Assembly: GCA_965232265.1 (NCBI GenBank)
Contig: CBDDPH010000002.1
Coordinates: 186,001-250,000 of the forward strand
DNA from: VXRD01 sp965232265
GTDB taxonomy: Bacteria; Latescibacterota; UBA2968
Direction: 5' to 3'
Length of the DNA: 64,000 nucleotides
The notes below the pieces were generated by a model. The model did no database searches and was not told the origin of the DNA. It saw nothing but the letters and a program-made list of their open reading frames with translations. The position numbers and the translations under genes are program-made. Below, piece after piece: positions 52,332-60,759 of this stretch. Positions within the stretch are counted from its first letter, which is position 1; each line of letters opens with the position of its first letter.

Positions 52332-53534
52332 ATGAAATCTCCTTTTACACAGCGGGTTCTCAATATTCAGGCTTCTGCGACTGTATCGGCTTTTGCCAGG
52401 GCAGGAGAACTGAGACGACAGGGCGTTGATCTCATTTCTCTCGTTGCAGGGGAACCCGATTTTGAGACCCCTGAACATATACGCGATGCTGCGATTCGGG
52501 CTATTAATGCGGGCCATACGCGATATACGAATCCCGCGTCGGGTATTCCCGAACTCAAAGACGCGATCTGTGACAAATTTGAGCGCGACAATGATTTGTC
52601 TTATGACCCCTCACAAATTATCGTGACGTGTGGGGCAAAACAAACCATCTTTGACGCCATTATTGTTTTAATAGAAGAGGGGGACGAGGCCATTATTCCC
52701 GCTCCTTATTGGACGAGCTATGCCGATCAGGTGCGCTTAATGGGTGGCAATCCGATTATTGTGCCGACTGTGCAAGAGTCGGATTTTTGCATGACGGCGC
52801 AGCAACTCCAAAATGCCATTACGCCACGAACAAAATTTGTGCTCTTAAATAGTCCCTGCAATCCGACGGGGACGGTTTATACTCGTGAAAATCTGAATGC
52901 ACTGGCCGATGTGATTGCGGGTGCTAATATTTATGTGATTGCCGATGAAATCTACGAGAAGCTCCTCTACGGAGATGCCGAGCATGTGTCTATTGCCGCT
53001 TTGTTGCCCGAGCTGGCAGACAAGACGCTGACGGTTAATGGGGTGTCAAAATCCTATGCGATGACCGGATGGCGCGTTGGGTATGGTGCGGGTCCCCAGA
53101 GTTTGATTGATCTGATGATCAAAGTCCAGACTCAGGAGACCACAAATACGTGCTCGATTTCCCAATACGCCGCGCTGGAAGCGCTTACAGGCCCTCAAGA
53201 TTGTGTCGAAGCGATGCGAAAAGCTTATGTTAAACGACGCGATCAAATCGTTTCTCGTCTCAATCAGATGCCGGGCGTGTCTTGCAATATGCCCCAGGGC
53301 GCGTTTTATGTTTTTCCCGATATCTCTGAATACATTGGCAAGTCGTCGTCTTGCGGGTGTATTGACAGCGATGTCGCGCTTTGTAATTTCCTGCTTGAAG
53401 AAGCGCGTGTCGCCTGCGTTCCCGGCACGGGGTTTGGCGCGCCGGGGTATCTGCGGTTTTCATACTCAGCGTCACTCGAGCATATCGCCCGGGGTATGGA
53501 TCGCATTGAAGCAGCTTTGACCGCACTTTTATAA
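52332..53534 (+). CDS. Aspartate aminotransferase (class I, subgroup Ib)
   Basis: 400 residues. ISLVAGEPDFETPEHIRDAA, IVTCGAKQTIFDAII, NSPCNPTGTVYTRENL, VIADEIYEKLLYG, and PLP Lys in NGVSKSYAMTGWRVGYG. The sequence fits aspartate/prephenate aminotransferases of many non-enteric bacteria. It starts 5 bases after argJ. Confidence 0.92.
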   Translation: MKSPFTQRVLNIQASATVSAFARAGELRRQGVDLISLVAGEPDFETPEHIRDAAIRAINAGHTRYTNPASGIPELKDAICDKFERDNDLSYDPSQIIVTCGAKQTIFDAIIVLIEEGDEAIIPAPYWTSYADQVRLMGGNPIIVPTVQESDFCMTAQQLQNAITPRTKFVLLNSPCNPTGTVYTRENLNALADVIAGANIYVIADEIYEKLLYGDAEHVSIAALLPELADKTLTVNGVSKSYAMTGWRVGYGAGPQSLIDLMIKVQTQETTNTCSISQYAALEALTGPQDCVEAMRKAYVKRRDQIVSRLNQMPGVSCNMPQGAFYVFPDISEYIGKSSSCGCIDSDVALCNFLLEEARVACVPGTGFGAPGYLRFSYSASLEHIARGMDRIEAALTALL

Positions 53535-53547
53535 AGGACGATCATTT

Positions 53548-54516
53548 ATGAGTGACCGATCTTATCTCGATTTTGAACAGCCACTGGCCGAGTTGGAAAA
53601 GAAAATCGCCGCGCTTCGGGAACGGGCGAAAGCGGAAGGTCTGGATGTGACTGACGCGATTGAGGTCCACGAGAAACGCCGCGCGCAACTCGAACGCGAT
53701 ATTTTTCGCAACCTCACGCGGTGGCAAAAGTATCAGCTATCGCGTCACCCTCAGCGCCCTTATTCGCTGGACTATATCGACCGTATAACTTCTGATTTTA
53801 TCGAACTGCACGGCGATCGCTGTAGTGGAAATGACCAGGCGATTGTCGGGGGATTGGCGTATTTTGACGGCCAACCCATCGTCGTTATCGGACAACAAAA
53901 AGGGCGCAATACAAGCGAGAATCTCAAGCGCAATTTTGGCCTTCCTCATCCAGAAGGATATCGCAAAGCTCTGAGGTTGATGCAGTTGGCTGCCAAATTT
54001 GGTCGGCCCGTGCTTTGTATGGTCGATACGCCGGGCGCGTTTCCGGGTCTGGCTTCAGAACAGCGAAGCATATCAGAAGCCATTGCTCGCAACCTTTTTG
54101 AGATGGCACGGCTACCCGTTCCCATTGTCGTTGCTATTATTGGTGAGGGTGCGAGCGGAGGGGCACTCGGCATTGGGGTGGGCGACCAAATCCTCATGCT
54201 CGAAAATGCCTGGTATTCTGTGATCAATCCCGAATCCTGTTCGCTCATTCTCTGGCGCAACCGAGACAAGCGCACAGAAGCTGCAGAAGCTATGAGGATC
54301 TCGGCCGATGATCTATTAGACCTCGGTGTTATTGACTGCATTGTGCCAGAGCCTTATGGGGGGGCACATCGCGATTTTGATCTGGCCGCACAAAATCTGA
54401 AGAAAGCCGTTTCAGATGCACTTGCAGAGATTGTTAAAATACCCGTTGAAAATCTTCCAGAATTACGGGTTGAAAAATTCAATCGAATGGGGATTTGGGA
54501 AGAATCTCATAGATAG
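53548..54516 (+). CDS. accA: Acetyl-CoA carboxylase carboxyltransferase alpha subunit AccA
   Basis: 322 residues; malonyl-CoA formation. SYLDFEQPLAELEKKIAAL, DRITSDFIELHGDRC, PEGYRKALRLMQLA, DTPGAFPGLASEQRSISEAI and IGEGASGGALGIGVGDQIL are typical. It has ATG with AAGGACG upstream, 13 bases after the aminotransferase. The partner accD is not in the window. Confidence 0.96.
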   Translation: MSDRSYLDFEQPLAELEKKIAALRERAKAEGLDVTDAIEVHEKRRAQLERDIFRNLTRWQKYQLSRHPQRPYSLDYIDRITSDFIELHGDRCSGNDQAIVGGLAYFDGQPIVVIGQQKGRNTSENLKRNFGLPHPEGYRKALRLMQLAAKFGRPVLCMVDTPGAFPGLASEQRSISEAIARNLFEMARLPVPIVVAIIGEGASGGALGIGVGDQILMLENAWYSVINPESCSLILWRNRDKRTEAAEAMRISADDLLDLGVIDCIVPEPYGGAHRDFDLAAQNLKKAVSDALAEIVKIPVENLPELRVEKFNRMGIWEESHR

Positions 54517-54978
54517 CGGGCTCGTACATACAGCCTGCATATCTGTGCGGAAAAATCCCGTAAAAATTTTTTTAGTTAGCAATGTTCTTAAGTTTCAAGA
54601 CCTTATTTCAATCACCCCAAAAAAACCGACAATAAAGGTCAATTTAGTAGTTGACGCACGGACTTTCACTATATATATTCTATGTGCGATTTGAAAGAGA
54701 TTTTTTTGTATCTCTATATTTTTAATATGGTTATGGGTATTTCTATTTAGGTGGGTGGAGGTTGCTCTAATCTTTAAGCCCTGAATTGGTCCAAGAGGAA
54801 TTTGGGTTGGACTTTAACGGTCAAACTATGGTGTTACCGGGGGAGATAATACTATAGCACTGGCCGACATACTGAAGAAACCACATCCCTATTTCAGTGC
54901 ACTCCAATTAGTGGAGGCTGATGGAAAAGATACCTTCATCCACCTGAACAAAAAAGCGGTCCTATCTGGATCGCTTTT
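54517..54978. other. 462-bp region without a long gene; promoter-to-terminator unit
   Basis: A+T-rich. Holds a good promoter (54651-54679), an AGAGAT/ATCTCT hairpin (about 54694-54714), and a strong terminator (54950-54980). Two short overlapping open stretches at about 54780-54840 and 54810-54960 read protein-like text in different frames (for example LADILKKPHPYFSALQLVEA), so a decayed small gene is possible. An sRNA is also possible. Confidence 0.5.
54651..54679 (+). promoter_or_regulatory. Strong sigma70-like promoter with no annotated gene downstream
   Basis: TTGACG (54651-54656), a 17-base spacer, TATATT (54674-54679). The expected transcript runs from about 54686 to the terminator at 54980. 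Confidence 0.55.
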
Positions 54979-54980
54979 TT
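54950..54980. terminator. Bidirectional rho-independent terminator
   Basis: AAAAAAGCGGTCC pairs with GGATCGCTTTTTT, loop TATCT. T-runs follow on both strands, serving the unit at 54651 and comEC. Confidence 0.9.
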
Positions 54981-57351
54981 ATTTTTTTTCATTTTTGAGC
55001 CACGGCACGATATCGATGGGTCCGCGGTCTATTCTCACTGCGATTGCACCCGAATGATCGGTTCGCCAAATTTGTATCCCCATCTCTTGAAAGCGCTGCA
55101 CAACTTCTGGCGAAGGATGTCGGAACTTATTGTTTTTTCCGCACGATATGGTCACAACGCGGGGATTGACACCCGCGAGAAATTCGGGGGTTGAAGAGGT
55201 GCGCGAGCCGTGGTGCGCGGCTTTGAGGATGTCTGAGCGTAGGCGAGGTCCCCATCGTATCAGGTCGCCATCTGTCTCGTGCTCTATGTCTCCGGTCAAT
55301 AATATCGATGTTCCCCAATAGACGATTCTAATGACGACCGAACCATTATTCACGCCATCGGGTGCCGGTCCTGAGTCGGAGACATAAGCCGGTGTCGGAT
55401 GGAGTACCAGGCCGCCAATACCCACCAGACTATCTCCCGCAGCCACAGTATGATATCTGATACCTTTTGTCTTTACGACCTCTTGAAGCCGTTTGCCGGT
55501 AAAAGAATCGACATATTGTCCCGCATCGAGATAATGATCTACCGATACTTGTTCCAAAACGGAAATCAGGCCGCCAATATGATCGGCATGTGGATGAGAT
55601 CCCACCACGACATCGATATGATCAATACGCTGACTTTTGAGAAATGGCAGAATCACGCGCTCTCCCATGTCGGTGTAGTGCGTGCGGATACCGCCGTCGA
55701 CCAAAAGTGTTCGTCCATTCGGGTATTTAAAAAAAATAGCATCGCCTTGACCGACATCGAGAAAATAGACTTCAAGAGCTGACTCTGTTTGCCAGATATT
55801 TTTCCAGATCCCGATATTTGCCAGAACAAGGGCGATTATGAGACAATAAGTACTCCAGAGCCGTCTGACAGTTGGGTGAATTAGGGGAATCATGACCAGA
55901 TAAATCGCAAAGATAAACTGGGAAGGATGCGCGATTTCAAAGGCGGACCACTCTGGCTGGGCCATAAGTTCTGCACATTTGATTGCCCCGCTCAAAATGA
56001 GCCAATTCGCGGCGTTTAATATCGTCGCCAGGGGTTCCCAACAGGCGAAAGCCAATACCGTCAGGAGTCCCAGTCCAACGCCAACACCGATGAGCGGTAC
56101 GACAATTAAATTTGCAATTAAGCCAATGACCGATACCAGCCCAAAATATGCCACAATAAAGGGAAGGGTCGTTGCCTGAGCGGCGAGGGAAACAGCCAGC
56201 GGTCCTGCGATACAGGTATCGTACCATCCCTTTTTTTGGGGTAACAAATCGCGCAGTGGCCGATAAAAGATCAAAATGCCGCCCGTGGCTACAAATGACA
56301 GTTGAAAACCCACGTCGAATAAATCCTGTGGTCGAACGATCAACAATCCCAAACCCGCTATGCCCAGGATGTTTCCTCCGTCTATATCGCGTTGCCCCAC
56401 CATGCCCAAAAGTGCCACACATCCCATTGTCGAAGCGCGTATGACCGAAGGGGGCAATCCGGTTATCAGTGCGTAGAATACCAGCGCACAGATTGTCAAT
56501 GCGGCAGTGATACCCCGTCCGATTCCCAGTATCTTTAGCGAAAAAAATACAGCCCCAGCAATCAATCCCACGTGAAGTCCAGATACTGCTAAGACGTGAT
56601 TGACACCCGTTTGCGCGAATGTGGTTTTGACTTCTTCGGGCACCGCATGTTTTGCGCCTAACAGCACTCCTTTTAAGAGACCAGCAGGGCCTCCGGAAAG
56701 ATTCTGATCAATTGCACGGCGAATGAGATTTCTAACGGGCAATACGATCTGTGCCCACCAGTCGTCTTTTTCCCGTCGATGTGCAATAATCTGAGAAGGC
56801 TTTTGCACCGTGCCCAGAGCATCAATGCCCCTTCGCTTCAGAAATTCCCGGTAATCAAATGCGCCTGGATTTCGCGGGGGATCCGGTTGATAGAGCTGGA
56901 TCTGCAATTGCATTCGATCTCTGTAGGCGGGCAATGCGGTGCCTGCCTTAAATCTGATTAGTGCTCTGCCACTTACGGTGTGTATCGTGTCTTTGACGAC
57001 GAGTTGCATGACGTCAAAGACGATGCGATAATCGCCGTCAATGCGTTCGGGGTCCGACGAGATCAATCCCTCGATTTCGACAAGTGTGCGGTCTGAAGGT
57101 AAGAACTGGGCAAAGTGATCTGCAGCGCGTTCCAGGCTCTGCGTGCCTCTCAATGCGCCCAGCAAAACGAGAAGGGCCGCAAAAAGGATGCTCATTGTCC
57201 CCTTATGCCATTGCCACCACAGCCCCACACCACAGATACAAATAACGGCAAAGGCGCAGAGCATAGTGGGGACTGGAAACACCCCAATATACCTGTGTAA
57301 ACCGATTCCCAAAGCAAAGTACAGCGCAGTCCACAATGCGGGTCTTCTCAT
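54979..57351 (-). CDS. comEC: DNA-uptake channel ComEC/Rec2
   Basis: A 790-residue membrane protein for uptake of single-stranded DNA. An N-terminal DUF4131 region, a competence TM domain with GVNHVLAVSGLHVGLIAGAV, LPPSVIRASTMGCVALLG and DVGFQLSFVATGGIL, then a metallo-beta-lactamase-like domain from about 530: VYFLDVGQGDAIFF, GSHPHADHIGG and KAAHHGSRTS. ATG 57351 (MRRPALWTA) has AAAGGA upstream; the longer frame to 57396 is less likely. It is divergent from truA. Confidence 0.93.
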   Translation of the reverse strand: MRRPALWTALYFALGIGLHRYIGVFPVPTMLCAFAVICICGVGLWWQWHKGTMSILFAALLVLLGALRGTQSLERAADHFAQFLPSDRTLVEIEGLISSDPERIDGDYRIVFDVMQLVVKDTIHTVSGRALIRFKAGTALPAYRDRMQLQIQLYQPDPPRNPGAFDYREFLKRRGIDALGTVQKPSQIIAHRREKDDWWAQIVLPVRNLIRRAIDQNLSGGPAGLLKGVLLGAKHAVPEEVKTTFAQTGVNHVLAVSGLHVGLIAGAVFFSLKILGIGRGITAALTICALVFYALITGLPPSVIRASTMGCVALLGMVGQRDIDGGNILGIAGLGLLIVRPQDLFDVGFQLSFVATGGILIFYRPLRDLLPQKKGWYDTCIAGPLAVSLAAQATTLPFIVAYFGLVSVIGLIANLIVVPLIGVGVGLGLLTVLAFACWEPLATILNAANWLILSGAIKCAELMAQPEWSAFEIAHPSQFIFAIYLVMIPLIHPTVRRLWSTYCLIIALVLANIGIWKNIWQTESALEVYFLDVGQGDAIFFKYPNGRTLLVDGGIRTHYTDMGERVILPFLKSQRIDHIDVVVGSHPHADHIGGLISVLEQVSVDHYLDAGQYVDSFTGKRLQEVVKTKGIRYHTVAAGDSLVGIGGLVLHPTPAYVSDSGPAPDGVNNGSVVIRIVYWGTSILLTGDIEHETDGDLIRWGPRLRSDILKAAHHGSRTSSTPEFLAGVNPRVVTISCGKNNKFRHPSPEVVQRFQEMGIQIWRTDHSGAIAVRIDRGPIDIVPWLKNEKK

Positions 57352-57475
57352 GTTTTTTCCTTTCTCGAACCCGTATTGTGGCAATTTTCGTGCCATCTCT
57401 CATGGCGTGCTCATTTTCGCTATTTGAGGAAAAAATTGTTCACTTGTATGAAAAAAATGTTCTGCCTTTTCGTCA

Positions 57476-57504
57476 TTGACTTTCACCATGTGAGATGGTA
57501 TATT
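57476..57504 (+). promoter_or_regulatory. Probable promoter of truA
   Basis: TTGACT (57476-57481), a 17-base spacer, TATATT (57499-57504). The spacer end and -10 (ATGTGAGATGGTATATTTCC) resemble the thiO promoter. Confidence 0.65.
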
Positions 57505-57566
57505 TCCAAAACTGTATGCTTTAGTGGAAGTTAGGATCGTTCTCTCTTTGCGTTTGGGCCGTTATC

Positions 57567-58307
57567 ATGCAGATTCGCCTGACGCTCGAATACGATGGGA
57601 CCGAATTTAAGGGCTGGCAAGTTCAGCCCGACCAACGCACGGTGCAGGGCGAGCTTCAGGCACGCCTTGAGCAGCTCTATGGCACACCGGTCCCGGTTAC
57701 GGCGTCTGGTCGCACAGATGCAGGTGTTCATGCACTCGGGCAGGTCGTCAATTTCGCGCCTACACGCGATATTTCGCTCGATCGATTGCAGCACGCGCTC
57801 AATGGTATGTTACCACCCGATGTTGCGGTCAAAAGTGCCGATTATGTCGGCCCTGACTTTCACGCGCGTTTCGATGCCCAGTGCCGCCATTATTTTTATT
57901 GCATCCGGTATAATAAACAGCCCATCGGACGGCACTATGCGTGGTATATACGTCGCAAACTCGACTTAGATGTGATAAAACGGGCGAGTAAAATTCTCAT
58001 TGGCCAACACGACTTCACGTCCTTTTGTGTGGCGGCTAACGAAAAAGAAAATCGAGTCTGTCAGGTCTATACTTGCGATTGGCAACAGCGGGGCGACGAA
58101 CTCATATTTTATATTTCCGGTAATCGCTTTTTGCGCGCAATGGTGCGCAGCATCGTTGGCACCCTCGTAGAAATGGGCCGAGGGGCGCGACCAGCCGAAT
58201 CTATGCGCGATATTCTCGGTGCTCGCAACCGCCAAAGTGCCGGAGAATCCGCTCCTGCCCAGGGTTTGTTTCTCGAAAGGGTGATTTACGACGATGAACT
58301 TCCGTGA
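57567..58307 (+). CDS. truA: tRNA pseudouridine synthase A
   Basis: 246 residues; modifies U38-U40 of tRNA anticodon arms. Catalytic Asp in TASGRTDAGVHALGQVVNF; LTLEYDGTEFKGWQVQPDQR and NRFLRAMVRSIVGTLVEMG are family segments. ATG with no strong ribosome site. The stop overlaps the protease start region. Confidence 0.96.
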   Translation: MQIRLTLEYDGTEFKGWQVQPDQRTVQGELQARLEQLYGTPVPVTASGRTDAGVHALGQVVNFAPTRDISLDRLQHALNGMLPPDVAVKSADYVGPDFHARFDAQCRHYFYCIRYNKQPIGRHYAWYIRRKLDLDVIKRASKILIGQHDFTSFCVAANEKENRVCQVYTCDWQQRGDELIFYISGNRFLRAMVRSIVGTLVEMGRGARPAESMRDILGARNRQSAGESAPAQGLFLERVIYDDELP

Positions 58308-58309
58308 GG

Positions 58310-59425
58310 ATGAGTGCCGTGAAGCATCCCTTGCTGATTTTGCTATTGGGCCTGTGCATTGGTCTGGCACTATTTCCCCTGCTCAATCGGTCTTCGTCCA
58401 ACACGAGCGCGGTAAGTACAAGTATTGCGACTTCGCGTCGAAATGCCATTGTTCGAGCGATTGAAAATGTGGCGCCAGCAGTCGTTAGCATCAATACGGT
58501 TTACGATCGGGATTATCCCCGATATCCCGATAGCTTTTTTGAACCCTTTGAACCCTTTTCCAACAGGCAGCGCATTCCAGGAATCGGCTCGGGGTTCGTG
58601 ATCCAGACCGATGGTTATATCCTGACCAGCAGCCATGTTATCGATGGTGCTCAGGAAATTTTTGTAATTTTTCCCGACGGTCGTCGCTTTGATGTTCTCG
58701 ACGTTTTTATAGATCGTCAATGGGATCTTGCCGTTGTGCAGATCGATGCCGATAGCCTCTATGTTCCCGAGATTGGGGCATCTGAAAGTGTCATTATTGG
58801 CGAATGGGCGATCGCGCTTGGAAACCCTTTTGGCTTGCACTTTGAAGATCTCAATCCCACCGTTACGGTTGGTGTTATTAGTGCCGTAGATCGCATTGTT
58901 CGTCCGGAACAAAATGAACGAGCGTACAAAGGCATGATTCAAACGGACGCTTCAATTAATCCGGGCAACAGCGGCGGCCCTTTGGTGAACAGCCTCGGTC
59001 GGGTTATTGGTGTTAATTCGTTTATTTTTTCTCAGGGCGGATCATTGGGTATCGGTTTTGCAGTGCCCATTGATCGCGCAATCCAGGTGGCCTGTCAACT
59101 AATTGACCAGGGTAGCCGCGAGTTCTGGACTGGGTTGGACATTCACAATATCAACTCGCACATTGCCCGTACCCTTGGGGTTCACACACTTAAAGGTGCT
59201 TTGATCACTGTCGTCGATCCCCTCAGCCCGGGTGAAAGTGCCGGGTTGCTGCCCGGCGATGTGATTGTGATGGTCAACGATACACATACAAGTAGTGCAG
59301 ATGATGTCGTAGATGCTTTTCGATACGCGACTGTTGGCGATATATTTAATCTCAAAATTTTGCGTGGTCGAGGCCAGGTATTTGATACCCAACTCGTCTT
59401 AGAAGCCGACCCGCGCAACGAGTAA
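58310..59425 (+). CDS. DegP/HtrA-like serine protease with PDZ domain
   Basis: About 371 residues. N-terminal membrane anchor (LLILLLGLCIGLALFPLL), trypsin-like domain with His in LTSSHVIDGA, Asp in DRQWDLAVVQID and Ser in INPGNSGGPLVNSLGRVIGV, then one PDZ domain (about 270-370). It is likely a periplasmic quality-control protease. The start is unsure: GTG 58304, ATG 58310 and GTG 58319 are all possible; 58319 has the best-spaced GAGGA. Confidence 0.92.
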   Translation: MSAVKHPLLILLLGLCIGLALFPLLNRSSSNTSAVSTSIATSRRNAIVRAIENVAPAVVSINTVYDRDYPRYPDSFFEPFEPFSNRQRIPGIGSGFVIQTDGYILTSSHVIDGAQEIFVIFPDGRRFDVLDVFIDRQWDLAVVQIDADSLYVPEIGASESVIIGEWAIALGNPFGLHFEDLNPTVTVGVISAVDRIVRPEQNERAYKGMIQTDASINPGNSGGPLVNSLGRVIGVNSFIFSQGGSLGIGFAVPIDRAIQVACQLIDQGSREFWTGLDIHNINSHIARTLGVHTLKGALITVVDPLSPGESAGLLPGDVIVMVNDTHTSSADDVVDAFRYATVGDIFNLKILRGRGQVFDTQLVLEADPRNE

Positions 59426-59440
59426 TTCCCGATTGGAGTC

Positions 59441-60178
59441 ATGTCAATGAATGTGAATGCCAAAGCAGCCGTGCCCAGCCTGTTTACCATTAGCAGTTTG
59501 TTTTGTGGTTTTTTATCTATGTACTACGCTGTGAATGGGCGTTTTATCGCTGCAGCTCTTCTCATCGTTATTGCGGGGTTTCTCGATGCGTGCGACGGAA
59601 AAGTTGCGCGGTATCTCCATACGTCCAGCACCTTTGGCGTCCAATTTGACTCCATTGTCGATGTGTGCTCTTTTGGCGTGGCACCGGCCCTGCTCATGTT
59701 GTACTATCTCGATACCTTGCTGGTCATCCTCTGGTTGCCTTTTGGCGTTTGTTTTTTGTTTCTCCTGTGTGGTGCTCTGAGGTTGGCGCGTTTCAACACA
59801 CAATTAAAGGGATTTGAGAAAGAAAATTTCACTGGCCTCCCGATTCCAACGGCAGCGGGTACTTTGTCCGCATATATTCTTTTTACAGAACGGGTGTGGC
59901 AGAGCAGTACCCACGCGCCTCATATTGCTATCGCCCTGTGCGTTGTGCTCTCATTTCTCATGATCAGCACAATTGAATACAGTGCGTTTTCGAGGTTATC
60001 TATTGAAACCAGACGCGATCGCGTTCGCGTAATTTTTTTACTGTGTGTTATTGTGCTGATGTTTTTTTATACTTATGAAGTATTCTTTCCCCTGGCACTC
60101 GCCATTTCCCTGTCTGGCCTGTTCAGATGGTTGTATTACACGATTACAGACCGCGAAGTGGCAGATGTGCGGGACTAA
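59441..60178 (+). CDS. pssA: CDP-diacylglycerol-serine O-phosphatidyltransferase (PssA-like)
   Basis: A 245-residue multi-pass CDP-alcohol phosphatidyltransferase. The CAPT signature DGxxARx8GxxxDxxxD is complete (DACDGKVARYLHTSSTFG, then VQFDSIVD). SLFTISSLFCGFLSMYYAV and FTGLPIPTAAG point to the PssA branch. ATG with TTGGAG upstream. Confidence 0.9.
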   Translation: MSMNVNAKAAVPSLFTISSLFCGFLSMYYAVNGRFIAAALLIVIAGFLDACDGKVARYLHTSSTFGVQFDSIVDVCSFGVAPALLMLYYLDTLLVILWLPFGVCFLFLLCGALRLARFNTQLKGFEKENFTGLPIPTAAGTLSAYILFTERVWQSSTHAPHIAIALCVVLSFLMISTIEYSAFSRLSIETRRDRVRVIFLLCVIVLMFFYTYEVFFPLALAISLSGLFRWLYYTITDREVADVRD

Positions 60179-60211
60179 AAACTCACCTTATTTTACAAAC
60201 AAAGCGCGGTT

Positions 60212-60490
60212 ATGGGGCGAAAAAGTCTGGGAATTCTCATTGTTGCTATCTTTATCGGCATTCTTGCCGGTAGTGTGGTTGGTCAGATTCTCGCTGTTAT
60301 TTTTGATGGCCTGGGCCTGGAAAATAAAGTGGCAGAAAAAGTGCTTATTGAATCTTATGTCTATACGCTCAATCCAATTGAGATCAACTTGATCGTTATG
60401 ACCCTTACATTTGGTTTTTCACTCAGCTTCAATGTGTTGAGCTTTCTCGGTATAGGAATAGCTTGGTATTATGTCAAGTATTCCTATTGA
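60212..60490 (+). CDS. DUF4321 membrane protein
   Basis: 92 residues, two hydrophobic helices (LGILIVAIFIGILAGSVVGQ near the N-terminus, LSFNVLSFLGIGIAWYYVKY at the end) of the DUF4321 type. Function unknown. It is often found close to tat or cell-envelope genes, as here. A weak ribosome site precedes the ATG. Confidence 0.75.
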   Translation: MGRKSLGILIVAIFIGILAGSVVGQILAVIFDGLGLENKVAEKVLIESYVYTLNPIEINLIVMTLTFGFSLSFNVLSFLGIGIAWYYVKYSY

Positions 60491-60510
60491 GTTATTTCTG
60501 GAGGTGCGAT

Positions 60511-60747
60511 ATGTTCGGCATGGGACCATGGGAAATCGTGATGATTTTAGTCGTTGTTTTGCTGGTGTTTGGTGCAAAACGCATTCCCGAAATTGCCCAG
60601 TCACTGGGCAAGGGCATTACCGAATTTAAGCGCGGCGTAAAAGACGTTCAGACCGAAATAGAAAATAACGTCAATACTGCTCCGCCCCCTGAACAGCAAC
60701 CCGCGCAGACCACACAGACCACATCGGGTACAGAAACAAAATCGTAA
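60511..60747 (+). CDS. tatA: Sec-independent translocase protein TatA/TatE
   Basis: 78 residues: N-terminal helix (GPWEIVMILVVVLLVFGAKR), hinge FGAKRIPEIAQSLGKGI, amphipathic helix and a polar Pro/Thr/Gln tail. Starts MFGMGPWE, ATG 60511 with GGAGG. No tatC is in the window. It presumably exports the Tat-signal dioxygenase at 26184 among others. Confidence 0.93.
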   Translation: MFGMGPWEIVMILVVVLLVFGAKRIPEIAQSLGKGITEFKRGVKDVQTEIENNVNTAPPPEQQPAQTTQTTSGTETKS

Positions 60748-60759
60748 TCTGGAGGCAGG

